Shown piece after piece: positions 1 to 7,413 of a stretch of DNA of 40,575 nt. The position numbers were made by a program, and so were the translations under genes. Position 1 is the stretch's first letter. The number at the start of each line of letters is the position of its first letter. Source of the DNA: an uncultured bacterium (GTDB lineage: Bacteria; Verrucomicrobiota; Verrucomicrobiia; Verrucomicrobiales; V1-33). Below the pieces are notes generated by a model. The model searched no databases, was not told where the DNA came from, and saw only the letters and a program-made list of their open reading frames with translations. The DNA is taken from contig CAJBME010000007.1 in the NCBI GenBank assembly GCA_903954065.1, forward strand, positions 1-40,575, given 5' to 3'.

Positions 1-235
1 CGCCTCTCCGAACGTCTTTTTGGTAGGTGACCGGATGCGAAGAAGCGGTTTCGGAGCCGTGTCTTGAGGGATGTGGCCCGAAGGCCAAGTGTGGAAACCG
101 GGGCCAGCGTACCCGGCTACAGTCGCCGCGCCGAACGCCTCTCCGAACGTCTTTTTGGCATGGGGGCCGGATGCGAAGAAGCGGTTTCGGAGCCGTGTCT
201 TGAGGGATGTGGCCTGAGGCCACGTGTGGAAACCG
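1..235. repeat. Two direct copies of a 100-bp hairpin-bearing repeat
   Basis: Positions 1-100 and 136-235 are near-identical, separated by a 35-bp unrelated spacer (period 135 bp). Each copy carries an outer inverted pair, CGGTTTC near its middle and GAAACCG at its end, and an inner hairpin: TGGCC-cgaa-GGCCA at 74-87 in copy 1 and GTGGCC-tga-GGCCAC at 209-223 in copy 2. The differing inner bases keep the stem paired. Copy 2 ends at the base before the opgH stop codon, so on the minus strand the hairpins form the immediate 3' region of the opgG-opgH transcript. The array may continue upstream of the window. Function is unknown; a terminator, RNA-stabilising element or interspersed repeat are all possible. 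Confidence 0.85.
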
Positions 236-2431
236 TCACGAGCGATACCCGCGCAGCGCCTGATGCCACCAAGCCGCCAGCTCGTCTTGCGGCAGCGTCC
301 ACACCCGACTGTGGAGCCAAGCCATGCTTTCCGCATCGGACATGATGCGCAATTTTTCCGGCGTCGCCAAGGCGACCGGCCCGCCGGCGAGCAGGGTGGC
401 GCGCAATTGGTGCATTTCGGCTGAACCGACACCCACTTCCTCGAGTTCCCTCGCGTACACGGGATTCAGTTGTTTTTCGCGGAGCAGCGAGACGTGAATG
501 GCATTGGCATAGGGATCGACGACCACCCGGGTCAGCGGGTCATCCACTGGCCGCAGGGTATCACGGGCATTTTCCGGCAGGCTCAATCGTCCAGCCAGCT
601 GCCTTACCTCCGGCGGCGGCATGATTTCCTCTGGCGCCAGAAAAACTCCCATTTTCCGAGCTAGCGCGCCTAGACTACGACGACTGGACCACACCGACAA
701 AGGAATGGAAAAAACGAGGCCCGCCAGCACCGGAACAAACCACCAAAAACTGTCCCGCAACCAGATCCACGCAAATACCCCGAAGGCCACACCAGCCGCC
801 GCATGCCACCCATGAGCCCGGCACGCATCGCGCCAGGACGTCCCGTCAGCCGCACGGTTTTGCGGCGACCACCCCACCTCGCGCCCCAGCAGATTGGTCA
901 GGACAAACTGGGTGTGAAACAACATCATGACCGGAGCCTGCAGCGCAGAGAAAATTGTCTCCAGCACCACGCTGCCCGCCGCCCGCCACCACCCGCCAAA
1001 ATCAGCCCGGCGACTAGGAGACAACGCCAGATCCGCAAGCGCGATCAGTTTGGGCGCAAAGATGATGCCCATGCTGATGCCAAAAACGAGAAACCCATGT
1101 TCGGTAATACTGAGGTTCTTGAGGAACGGGGTGGCTGGGGCCACTGGAATATCGGACAAATCGGTGAGGTTCTTTTTATGAAATTTGATCCAGGCAAAGA
1201 TGAGCATGAAGGCCAGCCAGAGGGGCGAGGCCAGATACCCTAGGATGCCAAGGACGAGGTGCACGCGGCTGATTCCTCGGAACCCTTTGGCAAAGAGGAG
1301 TATCGCATGCTGCAAATTCCCCTGACACCACCGCCGGTCGCGCGCTGCAAAATCAGTCAGCGACTGCGGCCCCTCCTCCCATGAGCCGTCCAAATCCCAA
1401 GCCAGCCAGACCTCCCAGTCTTCTTTGCGCAGCAGGGCGGCTTCCACAAAATCATGACTCAGAATGTGCCCCCCAAACGGCTTTTTACCGGGAAGCGTGG
1501 GCAGGTCACAATTGTGCATGAACGGGTCGACCCGAATAATAGCATTGTGTCCCCAGTAATTCCCACCGTCCTGCACCCAATAATTCAGCCCAGACGTGAA
1601 AATCGGCCCAAAAAGTCGGCTGGAAAACTGCTGCCACCGCCCGAACAACGACTCGCCATTAATCAGACCTGGCACCGTCTGAATCAGGCCCACCGTGGGA
1701 TTCGCCTCCATCAATCGAACCAGCGAGACCAGCGTGCCCCCCGTCATGACACTGTCCGCATCCAACACAATCATGTACCGAAAACGACTACCCCACGCAT
1801 TGCAAAAATCACGGATGTTACCGCTTTTTTTCTCCCGGTTCACCGTGCGCCGACGGTAATGGATCCGGCCCAAACCACCTAGATCACGCGCCATCTCCAA
1901 CCAACGCGTCTCCTCCTGCACCCACTTCCCAGGATCAGTGGAATCACTGAGAATGAAAAAATCAAAATGCGCCAGCTGGTCGGTCCGCTGCAGCGACTCC
2001 CACATCACCCGAATACCTTCGTACACACGCACCACATCCTCATTGTAAATCGGCACCACAATCGCCGTCCCCACCGAAGAAATATCCAGCCCCTGCCACT
2101 CGTTCAAGGCCGTCACCCGACCACGGTCGCCCCGCCGCAAAACAAAGAATCCATACACCGCATGCAGACAACCAAAACTCACCGCGAAACTCAGAACAAA
2201 AAATAACCCAAGCAAAATCGTATGCCAGTCGCTCCAGTCGAGCCGTAACAATAAGTCCGCAAAGAGCCAGCTGTTGATGACCGCCAGACTGAGCGCCGAC
2301 GAGACGAAAAAGAACAACCGGCGACCGCGGCTGACCGGATGATGGACGCGGATTTTCGGGGGCACTCGGCCCGCCCCGTTGACCGGAGCCGCCGCAGTGC
2401 CGGTCCCGGCCTCGGAAGTAGGAGCAGACAT
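236..2431 (-). CDS. opgH: Glucans biosynthesis glucosyltransferase H (OpgH/MdoH)
   Basis: Inner-membrane family 2 glycosyltransferase that polymerises UDP-glucose into the linear beta-glucan backbone of osmoregulated periplasmic glucans and exports it. Two N-terminal membrane segments are followed by a cytoplasmic GT domain with IVVPIYNED, the DADSV metal/nucleotide motif (D224, D226), YWGHNAIIRV, LSHDFVEAALLR and the RDRRWCQGNLQ acceptor motif, then several more membrane segments and a short cytoplasmic tail. These motifs match the proteobacterial family closely. I chose ATG at 2431 (about 731 aa), which lies just after the stop codon of the upstream gene; an in-frame start at 2455 would overlap it. 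The enterobacterial protein is longer, mainly because of an N-terminal cytoplasmic extension that is missing here. It is last in the operon opgG - unknown gene - opgH. Confidence 0.93.
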   Translation of the reverse strand: MSAPTSEAGTGTAAAPVNGAGRVPPKIRVHHPVSRGRRLFFFVSSALSLAVINSWLFADLLLRLDWSDWHTILLGLFFVLSFAVSFGCLHAVYGFFVLRRGDRGRVTALNEWQGLDISSVGTAIVVPIYNEDVVRVYEGIRVMWESLQRTDQLAHFDFFILSDSTDPGKWVQEETRWLEMARDLGGLGRIHYRRRTVNREKKSGNIRDFCNAWGSRFRYMIVLDADSVMTGGTLVSLVRLMEANPTVGLIQTVPGLINGESLFGRWQQFSSRLFGPIFTSGLNYWVQDGGNYWGHNAIIRVDPFMHNCDLPTLPGKKPFGGHILSHDFVEAALLRKEDWEVWLAWDLDGSWEEGPQSLTDFAARDRRWCQGNLQHAILLFAKGFRGISRVHLVLGILGYLASPLWLAFMLIFAWIKFHKKNLTDLSDIPVAPATPFLKNLSITEHGFLVFGISMGIIFAPKLIALADLALSPSRRADFGGWWRAAGSVVLETIFSALQAPVMMLFHTQFVLTNLLGREVGWSPQNRAADGTSWRDACRAHGWHAAAGVAFGVFAWIWLRDSFWWFVPVLAGLVFSIPLSVWSSRRSLGALARKMGVFLAPEEIMPPPEVRQLAGRLSLPENARDTLRPVDDPLTRVVVDPYANAIHVSLLREKQLNPVYARELEEVGVGSAEMHQLRATLLAGGPVALATPEKLRIMSDAESMAWLHSRVWTLPQDELAAWWHQALRGYRS

Positions 2432-2436
2432 CAAAA

Positions 2437-3006
2437 TTAGTGAGTGAGAAACCACACCTTGACCGCCACCGCTAATAGCAACAGCCAGACCACCATCATG
2501 CGGAGATACGGACGCTTGTTGAGGGTGGTCAGCGTGTGAATCGGCCCCAGATCAATCGGCCGCGGTTGCATGGAACTAATTTGAAAATCCGGTCCCGCGC
2601 GCAAGTAGCTCTCGCGCATGGCCTTCAAAAACTCGGGCGGCCACGGGCCGGGGGCGAGAAAAAGCTCCTGCCATTTGCCGGGGACATCCGCCAACAACAT
2701 GGCCAGACGCCCTTGCGTCGCGATGCGATGCGGCGTATCCGCCACATCAGATCCAAGCACCTGCCCGACCCAATCATTGATCGCCTTGACCGCTTCTTCC
2801 ATGGCCAGCTCGGTCGGCGCGACACCGGTCTCGGTCCGGGCGCGGCGAGTCGCTCGCCCAAGGATGCGATACACATATTGGCCCAAGAGGAATTTATTGC
2901 GAAGGCGCAAGGCGGTCAGGTAGCGTTCCACCTTGGCATACGCTTCGTTCCAGTCGTCCAGCGACTGGCCCAGCGGGATGTGAATTTGCGTTAGCGGGGA
3001 TTCCAC
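2437..3006 (-). CDS. Unknown C-terminally membrane-anchored protein between opgG and opgH
   Basis: I do not recognise the 189-aa product. It has a soluble, probably helical region (about residues 1-160) and one C-terminal hydrophobic segment (about 167-186, rich in Leu/Val with Trp), so it is probably a tail-anchored inner-membrane protein. The start is GTG at 3006, inside the last codons of opgG (16-bp overlap), and the stop lies 5 nt before the chosen opgH ATG. It is therefore translationally coupled on both sides. The soluble part is about as long as the N-terminal cytoplasmic extension that enterobacterial OpgH has and this OpgH lacks. Whether it supplies that regulatory function in trans is speculation from position and size only; I see no convincing sequence similarity. 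Confidence 0.8.
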   Translation of the reverse strand: MESPLTQIHIPLGQSLDDWNEAYAKVERYLTALRLRNKFLLGQYVYRILGRATRRARTETGVAPTELAMEEAVKAINDWVGQVLGSDVADTPHRIATQGRLAMLLADVPGKWQELFLAPGPWPPEFLKAMRESYLRAGPDFQISSMQPRPIDLGPIHTLTTLNKRPYLRMMVVWLLLLAVAVKVWFLTH

Positions 3007-4583
3007 AAGTAGTCCCAGGTTTCAGTGAGCACGGTCTCACCTTTTTTCAGAGTGCAGCGCAGCGGCACCGGTTCCTTGAGGCCGGGAGCTGGCTCAAATT
3101 TCAAAAATACGCGCCATGATTTCTCGAAGTCGTTTTTCAACACGATGGCTTTGCTGAAATGCCCCATGCCCGGCGGGCACGACGGCACCGCCACCGGCGG
3201 ATCCGCCTCCGTCACAGCGTCAACGAAGTCGCCGGCAAAATCGATGACAATGTCTCTGACTTTCGACTGCGCCGGGTCCGCCCCGAAACGCGTCCCCTGC
3301 ACAAAATTCGCAGAGAGCGCCTTCTCCCCGTCAATCCCCGACTCCAGCGTGTAGCCAAACCGAAATGGCTCGCCCGGTTTTGGCAAATTCACCGGATTCC
3401 ACAACGCCACAATATTGTCTTCATATTCGCTCACCGTGCCGATTTCGACCAAACGCACCTGCCCTTCACCCCACTCTCCTTTCGGCCGGACGATCATACT
3501 CGGTGTCCGGTGATACAAATTGCTAATCTCGTGATAGTTAAGATATTCGCGGTCGCGCTGGAGCAGGCCGAATGCTTTCGGATTGCGGGCAACGAAAACG
3601 CTTTGGCGAATGAGATGATGCTGGTCCGGATTGTTGAGCGGACGCCAGACGATCTCGTCGTTTTCCAGATGGATGATCAATCCATCAGAGTCATGCACTT
3701 CGCTCCGGTAATCGTCTGGTTTGCCCTCCGTATTTTCGCCAAACCAAAACATGCTCGTCAACGGCGCCAGTCCAGCCGTTTTCAGCGGAACAAACGGAAC
3801 ATTTTGCGCTTCACAAGCCGCGCGCACCAGCTCCTCCGTGCGCCAAAACAACACAGCATCAACCTCGGCAACCGTCGACTTCCCAGGACGAATCACCAGA
3901 CGATACGCCCCCGTGCAACTGCGGCTGTCCAAAATAGCAAAAAGCGTGAGCTCTGCCGCGCCCGGTTGCGGCTTGCCCAGCCAAAAATCAGTGAAAAGCG
4001 GAAATTCTTCGCCCTCCCCCGCATTGATGGCCAGCCCGCGCGCCGACTGGCCGTAACGCGCCCCCACTCCCAGCAGCCGAAAATAACTCGCCCCCTGGAA
4101 AACAGCGAGCTCATCCATCCGCCCAGTCGCGTTCAACGCATGAAGAACCTTGAACCCCGCATATCCCGCATCCGCCGGGATTTTCTCGCGAAGCCCAGGC
4201 ACCGCCGCATAATCAAAGAATTCCGGCGAAAAACGAACCGGTTGCACATACCCCTCAACCGTAAACTCATGCATCCGCACCGGCTCCTGATAAATGTAGC
4301 CAGGATGGAAAAACTCCACCCAAAACGGCCGCTCCTCCTTCCGCCACAACGCCTGCTCAGGAATAAAACGAACCCCACGATACCGGTCGTAATTGAGGTT
4401 CTCCACACTGAGCTCGTCCGGCAACGAACCACGCAGATCCTTGAAAACTTGGCGAGACCGCACCTCGGCCAGCCCAGCCACATAATCAAGCGTCACCTCC
4501 TGCTTCTCCGCCGCTACCAAGCGCACAGAAATCACCACCAAAACCATCGTTATCTGACAAAACCACTGTCGCAAAAAACTCAT
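2991..4583 (-). CDS. opgG: Glucans biosynthesis protein G (OpgG/MdoG), periplasmic
   Basis: Periplasmic protein needed for synthesis and branching of osmoregulated periplasmic glucans, acting on the chain exported by OpgH. ATG at 4583 gives 530 aa beginning with a Sec signal peptide (hydrophobic stretch about residues 9-24, cleavage near VAAEK); the frame opens 29 codons earlier but that extension looks non-coding. Family features include the N-terminal VRSRQVFKDL region, YDRYRGVRFIPEQALW, ARYGQSARGLAINAGEGEEFP, FPLFTDFWLG, TSMFWFGENTEGKPDDYRSEVHDSDGL (quoted in part: FWFGENT and EVHDSDGL) and LQRDREYLNYHE, all typical of OpgG/OpgD. E. coli OpgG is 511 aa, so the length fits. First gene of the three-gene glucan operon. 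OpgG and OpgD are paralogues and I favour G because of the opgH linkage. Confidence 0.92.
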   Translation of the reverse strand: MSFLRQWFCQITMVLVVISVRLVAAEKQEVTLDYVAGLAEVRSRQVFKDLRGSLPDELSVENLNYDRYRGVRFIPEQALWRKEERPFWVEFFHPGYIYQEPVRMHEFTVEGYVQPVRFSPEFFDYAAVPGLREKIPADAGYAGFKVLHALNATGRMDELAVFQGASYFRLLGVGARYGQSARGLAINAGEGEEFPLFTDFWLGKPQPGAAELTLFAILDSRSCTGAYRLVIRPGKSTVAEVDAVLFWRTEELVRAACEAQNVPFVPLKTAGLAPLTSMFWFGENTEGKPDDYRSEVHDSDGLIIHLENDEIVWRPLNNPDQHHLIRQSVFVARNPKAFGLLQRDREYLNYHEISNLYHRTPSMIVRPKGEWGEGQVRLVEIGTVSEYEDNIVALWNPVNLPKPGEPFRFGYTLESGIDGEKALSANFVQGTRFGADPAQSKVRDIVIDFAGDFVDAVTEADPPVAVPSCPPGMGHFSKAIVLKNDFEKSWRVFLKFEPAPGLKEPVPLRCTLKKGETVLTETWDYLWNPR

Positions 4584-4595
4584 ACAAGAATCCCT

Positions 4596-4623
4596 CATCA
4601 TATGTGAATCCGCGCAAATGTCA
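4596..4623 (-). promoter_or_regulatory. Possible promoter of the opgG operon
   Basis: On the minus strand upstream of opgG, ATGACA and TATGAT are separated by 16 bp, with TATGAT ending 13 nt before the ATG at 4583. A GAGG stretch 8-10 nt before the ATG could act as a weak ribosome binding site. The -35 box is imperfect, so confidence is low. Confidence 0.35.
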
Positions 4624-4773
4624 TGGAGAAACCAGTCGCGCCCGCACGGCCCGCCACCGTCCGCCCCCAAAAAAATCCCACCAAAACCCGAGAAAAGCAG
4701 CCGCCGAGCCCATCCACCACATACGATTTTTGTGCTTTATTCTCGTGAATAATAGTTTTGCCTCCTCCGTCAA

Positions 4774-4802
4774 TTGAGACATCCTTAGAATCAATTTACA
4801 TT
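4774..4802 (+). promoter_or_regulatory. Sigma-70-type promoter for the glycine-zipper lipoprotein
   Basis: TTGAGA (4774-4779), a 17-bp spacer, then TACATT (4797-4802). The -10 box ends 10 nt before the ATG at 4813, so the predicted transcript would have a leader of only about 3-5 nt and no Shine-Dalgarno. Confidence 0.6.
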
Positions 4803-4812
4803 CCAACCAGCC

Positions 4813-5118
4813 ATGAATAAACTTGTTTCCCTTCTTCTTGTGGTCACCACGGCAGCCAGCCTGACTTCATGCGGCGGCCCGAATTCGCAAACCGGCGCGG
4901 TCTTGGGCGCACTCGGCGGCGCGGCGGTCGGCGGCATCATTGGCCACCAGAGCGGTCGCGGTCTGGAAGGTGCCGCCATCGGCGGAGCCCTCGGCGGCGT
5001 CGGTGGAGCCGTCGTAGGCGACGCGCAAGACAAGCGCAACGAAGGGTATTATCGCGACGGACGTTATTACCCCAGCGAGCGCGCCTATCGGGACAGCCAG
5101 TATTATCGCGGATACTAG
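4813..5118 (+). CDS. Glycine-zipper lipoprotein, small
   Basis: A 101-aa exported protein. A lipoprotein signal (hydrophobic residues 4-17, lipobox LTSC with Cys20) is followed by a Gly/Ala-rich segment with repeated GxxxG spacing (about residues 27-72: GAVLGALGGAAVGG, then GAAIGGALGGVGGAVVG), typical of glycine-zipper outer-membrane lipoproteins of the SlyB/YMGG type. The tail is Tyr/Arg-rich (YYRDGRYYP, RDSQYYRGY). Such proteins sit in the envelope and are often stress-induced; the exact role is unknown. It is a single gene with its own promoter, divergent from the opgG operon. The tail-encoding 16-mer is duplicated just after the stop codon. Confidence 0.85.
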   Translation: MNKLVSLLLVVTTAASLTSCGGPNSQTGAVLGALGGAAVGGIIGHQSGRGLEGAAIGGALGGVGGAVVGDAQDKRNEGYYRDGRYYPSERAYRDSQYYRGY

Positions 5119-5138
5119 CCCGTATTATCGCGGATACT
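5101..5138 (+). repeat. 16-bp direct duplication spanning the stop of the glycine-zipper gene
   Basis: TATTATCGCGGATACT occurs at 5101-5116 and again at 5123-5138 (period 22 bp). The first copy encodes the last residues before the TAG stop; the second lies in the 3' region. The shorter TATTATCGCG also occurs inside the gene at 5047-5056. Confidence 0.9.
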
Positions 5139-5168
5139 CAATCGCCGCCCAGCGCCCGCAAAAACCAG

Positions 5169-5200
5169 CGGGCGGGAATCCCTCCTCGCCCGTTCTTCCT
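5169..5200. terminator. Possible terminator hairpin in the convergent gap
   Basis: CGGGCG (5169-5174) and CGCCCG (5187-5192) form a 6-bp stem with a 12-nt loop, followed by TTCTTCCT on the plus strand. It lies between two convergent genes. The weak T-tract makes this tentative. Confidence 0.3.
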
Positions 5201-5278
5201 CCACCTCAGGCGAAGCCAATCCACCTCGCCCGCTCCGGAACCTCCCGGGCTTCCCGACCGTCCAAAGGGCCCGGCAAA

Positions 5279-7099
5279 TCAGGCGTCAAGCCAAGCCGAC
5301 GAATACGGTCCAAATTCAAAGACGCTCTCGTCTTCGTCATCGAGGATAATTTCCACGCTCCAGCGGGTCAGGTTGGCCAGCAGCACCCGCCGGGATCCAT
5401 CCGGGCAGAAAACGGTAAGCGCCGCCACGGCGGCGGGCTGGCTGACGTCGGTCGGAGCCGTCAGCGTAGCCCCGGCCAGTCCTTCCATGACGCCTTCGCA
5501 GTGAGTTCCGACCAGCCCCATGGAACCAGCTTGCTCGTGGTAGGTCACGGCCCGAGCCAGCCCCAGCGGTAAAATGGAGGCCAAACTACCCGCCGTCCAA
5601 GCTGCCGCAAAGAGCGACGGCTGCCGCGGATCAGCCACTCTCCGGCGCAATAACGCCACCGGCCCGACCAGCTGAGGATGAGGATTAAAGGAACGCACCG
5701 TTTGCATCAGCACCGACTGCGCCTGAATATTCTCCATCAATGATTCATGGTCGAAACTGTGAACCTGCGGACACACCGGCGGCGCCACCCAGAAATCAGG
5801 GGATGGACGGTACCGGTTCATGTCCGCAAAATTATCGGCCGGGGCCGCCGCCACCGGGACGTCGAGAGCCACCCGCGCGAACGCCGCAGCTACCAAACCC
5901 AACGTCACAGCACCAGGACAAGGCTCCCCTGGATTCACGACCGTCACCGCCAAAAGCCGGTCTGGCACCGAAGCCACCGCCGCCGCCAAAGCTGCCAAGG
6001 CCGGCTGGTGATTCGGGGTCAACACCACCCGCAAAATCATCCGACACTCCAGGGCAGCCGCCCACTCGCACCCCAGCGCCAATCTGGCATTCCAATGAGA
6101 ATCCGTCAGATCCACGTCAACCAATAAGTGGCCAAGCCCCAGCACGCGCAATGGATCCACCAGCGCCTCCACCGGCGGCCCGACCTCGGGCGCCAGTCGC
6201 GTCCCCACACTGGGCAAAGGCGTCGTCCCCACCACCGGCACCCGGACCCGCACCGGCATGACTTCACCCGCCGGAACCGCCGCCGCCTCAGCCCCCGTCA
6301 ATGAAAATGTCACCTTCTGCTTCACCCGGTGGCCAGCCGCAAAAGTCAGTGGCAACGGCGTCGACAACGCCCCCCCATACGTCTTGAAGGAAGCATCCGT
6401 CCAATTCCGCTGGTCCTCCATCTCAAAAACATCTCCCTCCATCTCCACCCGCGCCCTCACCCCAGGACTGACCTCGTGCTCCACAGAAACGATGTCGAAA
6501 AACGGCTGATGCGGTGAAATCAACGCCGGAAAAACCGATTCCTCAACCCGCCCATCCCCATGACCTATGGTCACCGGACTCCCCGCCGTCGAGACAATCG
6601 GATGCAAAAGGCACAGCCCCGTCCGGTTGGTCCGCATCGGAGCACGAGCCAAACCGTCGAATTCATAACTCACCACCCCGTCCGCCGTGCCCGTAATAGT
6701 CCCTTGCCAGGAAAAATCGATGTCCAACGCCGCATCCACATGGGTGCAATCAAAAGTCAGACGAAACGATTCCTCGGTCGTCTCGACCTTTAAATCATGG
6801 ATCACGGGAGGGACCGTGCGCCATTTATCGGAGCGAACAGCCGGGTAAATCGCCCGCAACGCCTCCACGCCCCCCACCGTGAAACGCCGGAGAATACACC
6901 AGTCCGGATCAAATTGCAGCCGGACCGGACCGGCCTGCAAAAACACCGGCTCGGCCGGCACTTGGGGCCCGAAAATGTCTTCCGGCGCCGGCTCGCTAAA
7001 ACCCTCCTCAGCGGCATCATCCTCTTCATGATCAAGGTCATGATCGTGCTCATGATCGTGGTGACGGCAGTTTTCGGAATCGTGATCGTGATGACTCAT
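5279..7099 (-). CDS. D-apionate lactonase-like protein (ApnL family) with His-rich N-terminus
   Basis: A 606-aa protein without a signal peptide. Residues 1-35 form a His/Asp/Glu-rich leader (HHDHDSENCRHHDHEHDHD) that looks metal-binding. The region from about residue 50 matches what I recall of D-apionate lactonase family proteins: VEALRAIYPAVRSDKWRTVPP, FSWQGTITG, a RNWTDASFKTYGG stretch and an APHQPF-like SPHQPF motif, with a C-terminal half that may be TIM-barrel-like. ApnL hydrolyses D-apionolactone in apiose breakdown, a plant cell-wall sugar. No other apiose gene is adjacent, so the substrate is uncertain. I am fairly sure of the family and less of the reaction. It is transcribed divergently from the TPR gene, with a weak TTGACG-17-CACATC candidate promoter at 7108-7136. 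Confidence 0.6.
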   Translation of the reverse strand: MSHHDHDSENCRHHDHEHDHDLDHEEDDAAEEGFSEPAPEDIFGPQVPAEPVFLQAGPVRLQFDPDWCILRRFTVGGVEALRAIYPAVRSDKWRTVPPVIHDLKVETTEESFRLTFDCTHVDAALDIDFSWQGTITGTADGVVSYEFDGLARAPMRTNRTGLCLLHPIVSTAGSPVTIGHGDGRVEESVFPALISPHQPFFDIVSVEHEVSPGVRARVEMEGDVFEMEDQRNWTDASFKTYGGALSTPLPLTFAAGHRVKQKVTFSLTGAEAAAVPAGEVMPVRVRVPVVGTTPLPSVGTRLAPEVGPPVEALVDPLRVLGLGHLLVDVDLTDSHWNARLALGCEWAAALECRMILRVVLTPNHQPALAALAAAVASVPDRLLAVTVVNPGEPCPGAVTLGLVAAAFARVALDVPVAAAPADNFADMNRYRPSPDFWVAPPVCPQVHSFDHESLMENIQAQSVLMQTVRSFNPHPQLVGPVALLRRRVADPRQPSLFAAAWTAGSLASILPLGLARAVTYHEQAGSMGLVGTHCEGVMEGLAGATLTAPTDVSQPAAVAALTVFCPDGSRRVLLANLTRWSVEIILDDEDESVFEFGPYSSAWLDA

Positions 7100-7375
7100 C
7101 GCGGCGGGATGTGGCGGGTGATGACGTCCGCGTCAAGCAGGACGGTCAGAAACAATGAAAATGGGATATCTCTTAGAATGCGGAAACGGCCGTCCGACGG
7201 CCCCTCGGAAGCGGACAAACCGGCGTTAAAGCCGCGGGGCCAACACCGCCTGCGGAATCATCATGCGAAGCCTCCACCTCCACCGCAACCGGCATCCTCC
7301 AGCCCCCCCGGCACATTCCACCCCCACACCATCATCCCCACCCCACGCTAACTCACCACCGACCGGCGATAGCTT
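7100..7375. other. Divergent intergenic region with a short palindrome
   Basis: About 310 bp lie between the starts of the lactonase-like gene and the TPR gene. The only structures I see are the weak minus-strand promoter near 7108-7136, the 15-nt interrupted palindrome GGCCGTCCGACGGCC at 7188-7202 (possible operator or hairpin), and the promoter of the TPR gene at the right edge. No coding potential is evident. Confidence 0.5.
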
Positions 7376-7403
7376 TTGACAGTGCCCCGCGCACCCCTAA
7401 TCT
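7376..7403 (+). promoter_or_regulatory. Promoter of the TPR-lptE-rsmI operon
   Basis: A consensus TTGACA (7376-7381), a 16-bp spacer and TAATCT (7398-7403). The box ends 10 nt before the ATG at 7414, so the transcript is predicted to be nearly leaderless. Confidence 0.65.
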
Positions 7404-7413
7404 CATCCTTGTT

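Noticed and set aside
1..235. CRISPR array
   Set aside because: The repeat is 100 bp with one 35-bp spacer and only two copies are visible. That is far longer than any CRISPR repeat, and no cas gene is present.
64..345. Plus-strand ORF through the 100-bp repeats
   Set aside because: It crosses both repeat copies and the end of opgH on the other strand, and the composition is not protein-like.
2437..2455. OpgH start at 2455
   Set aside because: It would overlap the upstream gene's stop; the ATG at 2431 lies just after that stop and leaves the conserved part intact.
3159..4607. Long plus-strand ORF (482 codons) opposite opgG
   Set aside because: It is Arg/His/Pro-rich without any family pattern and lies entirely antisense to a well-supported opgG.
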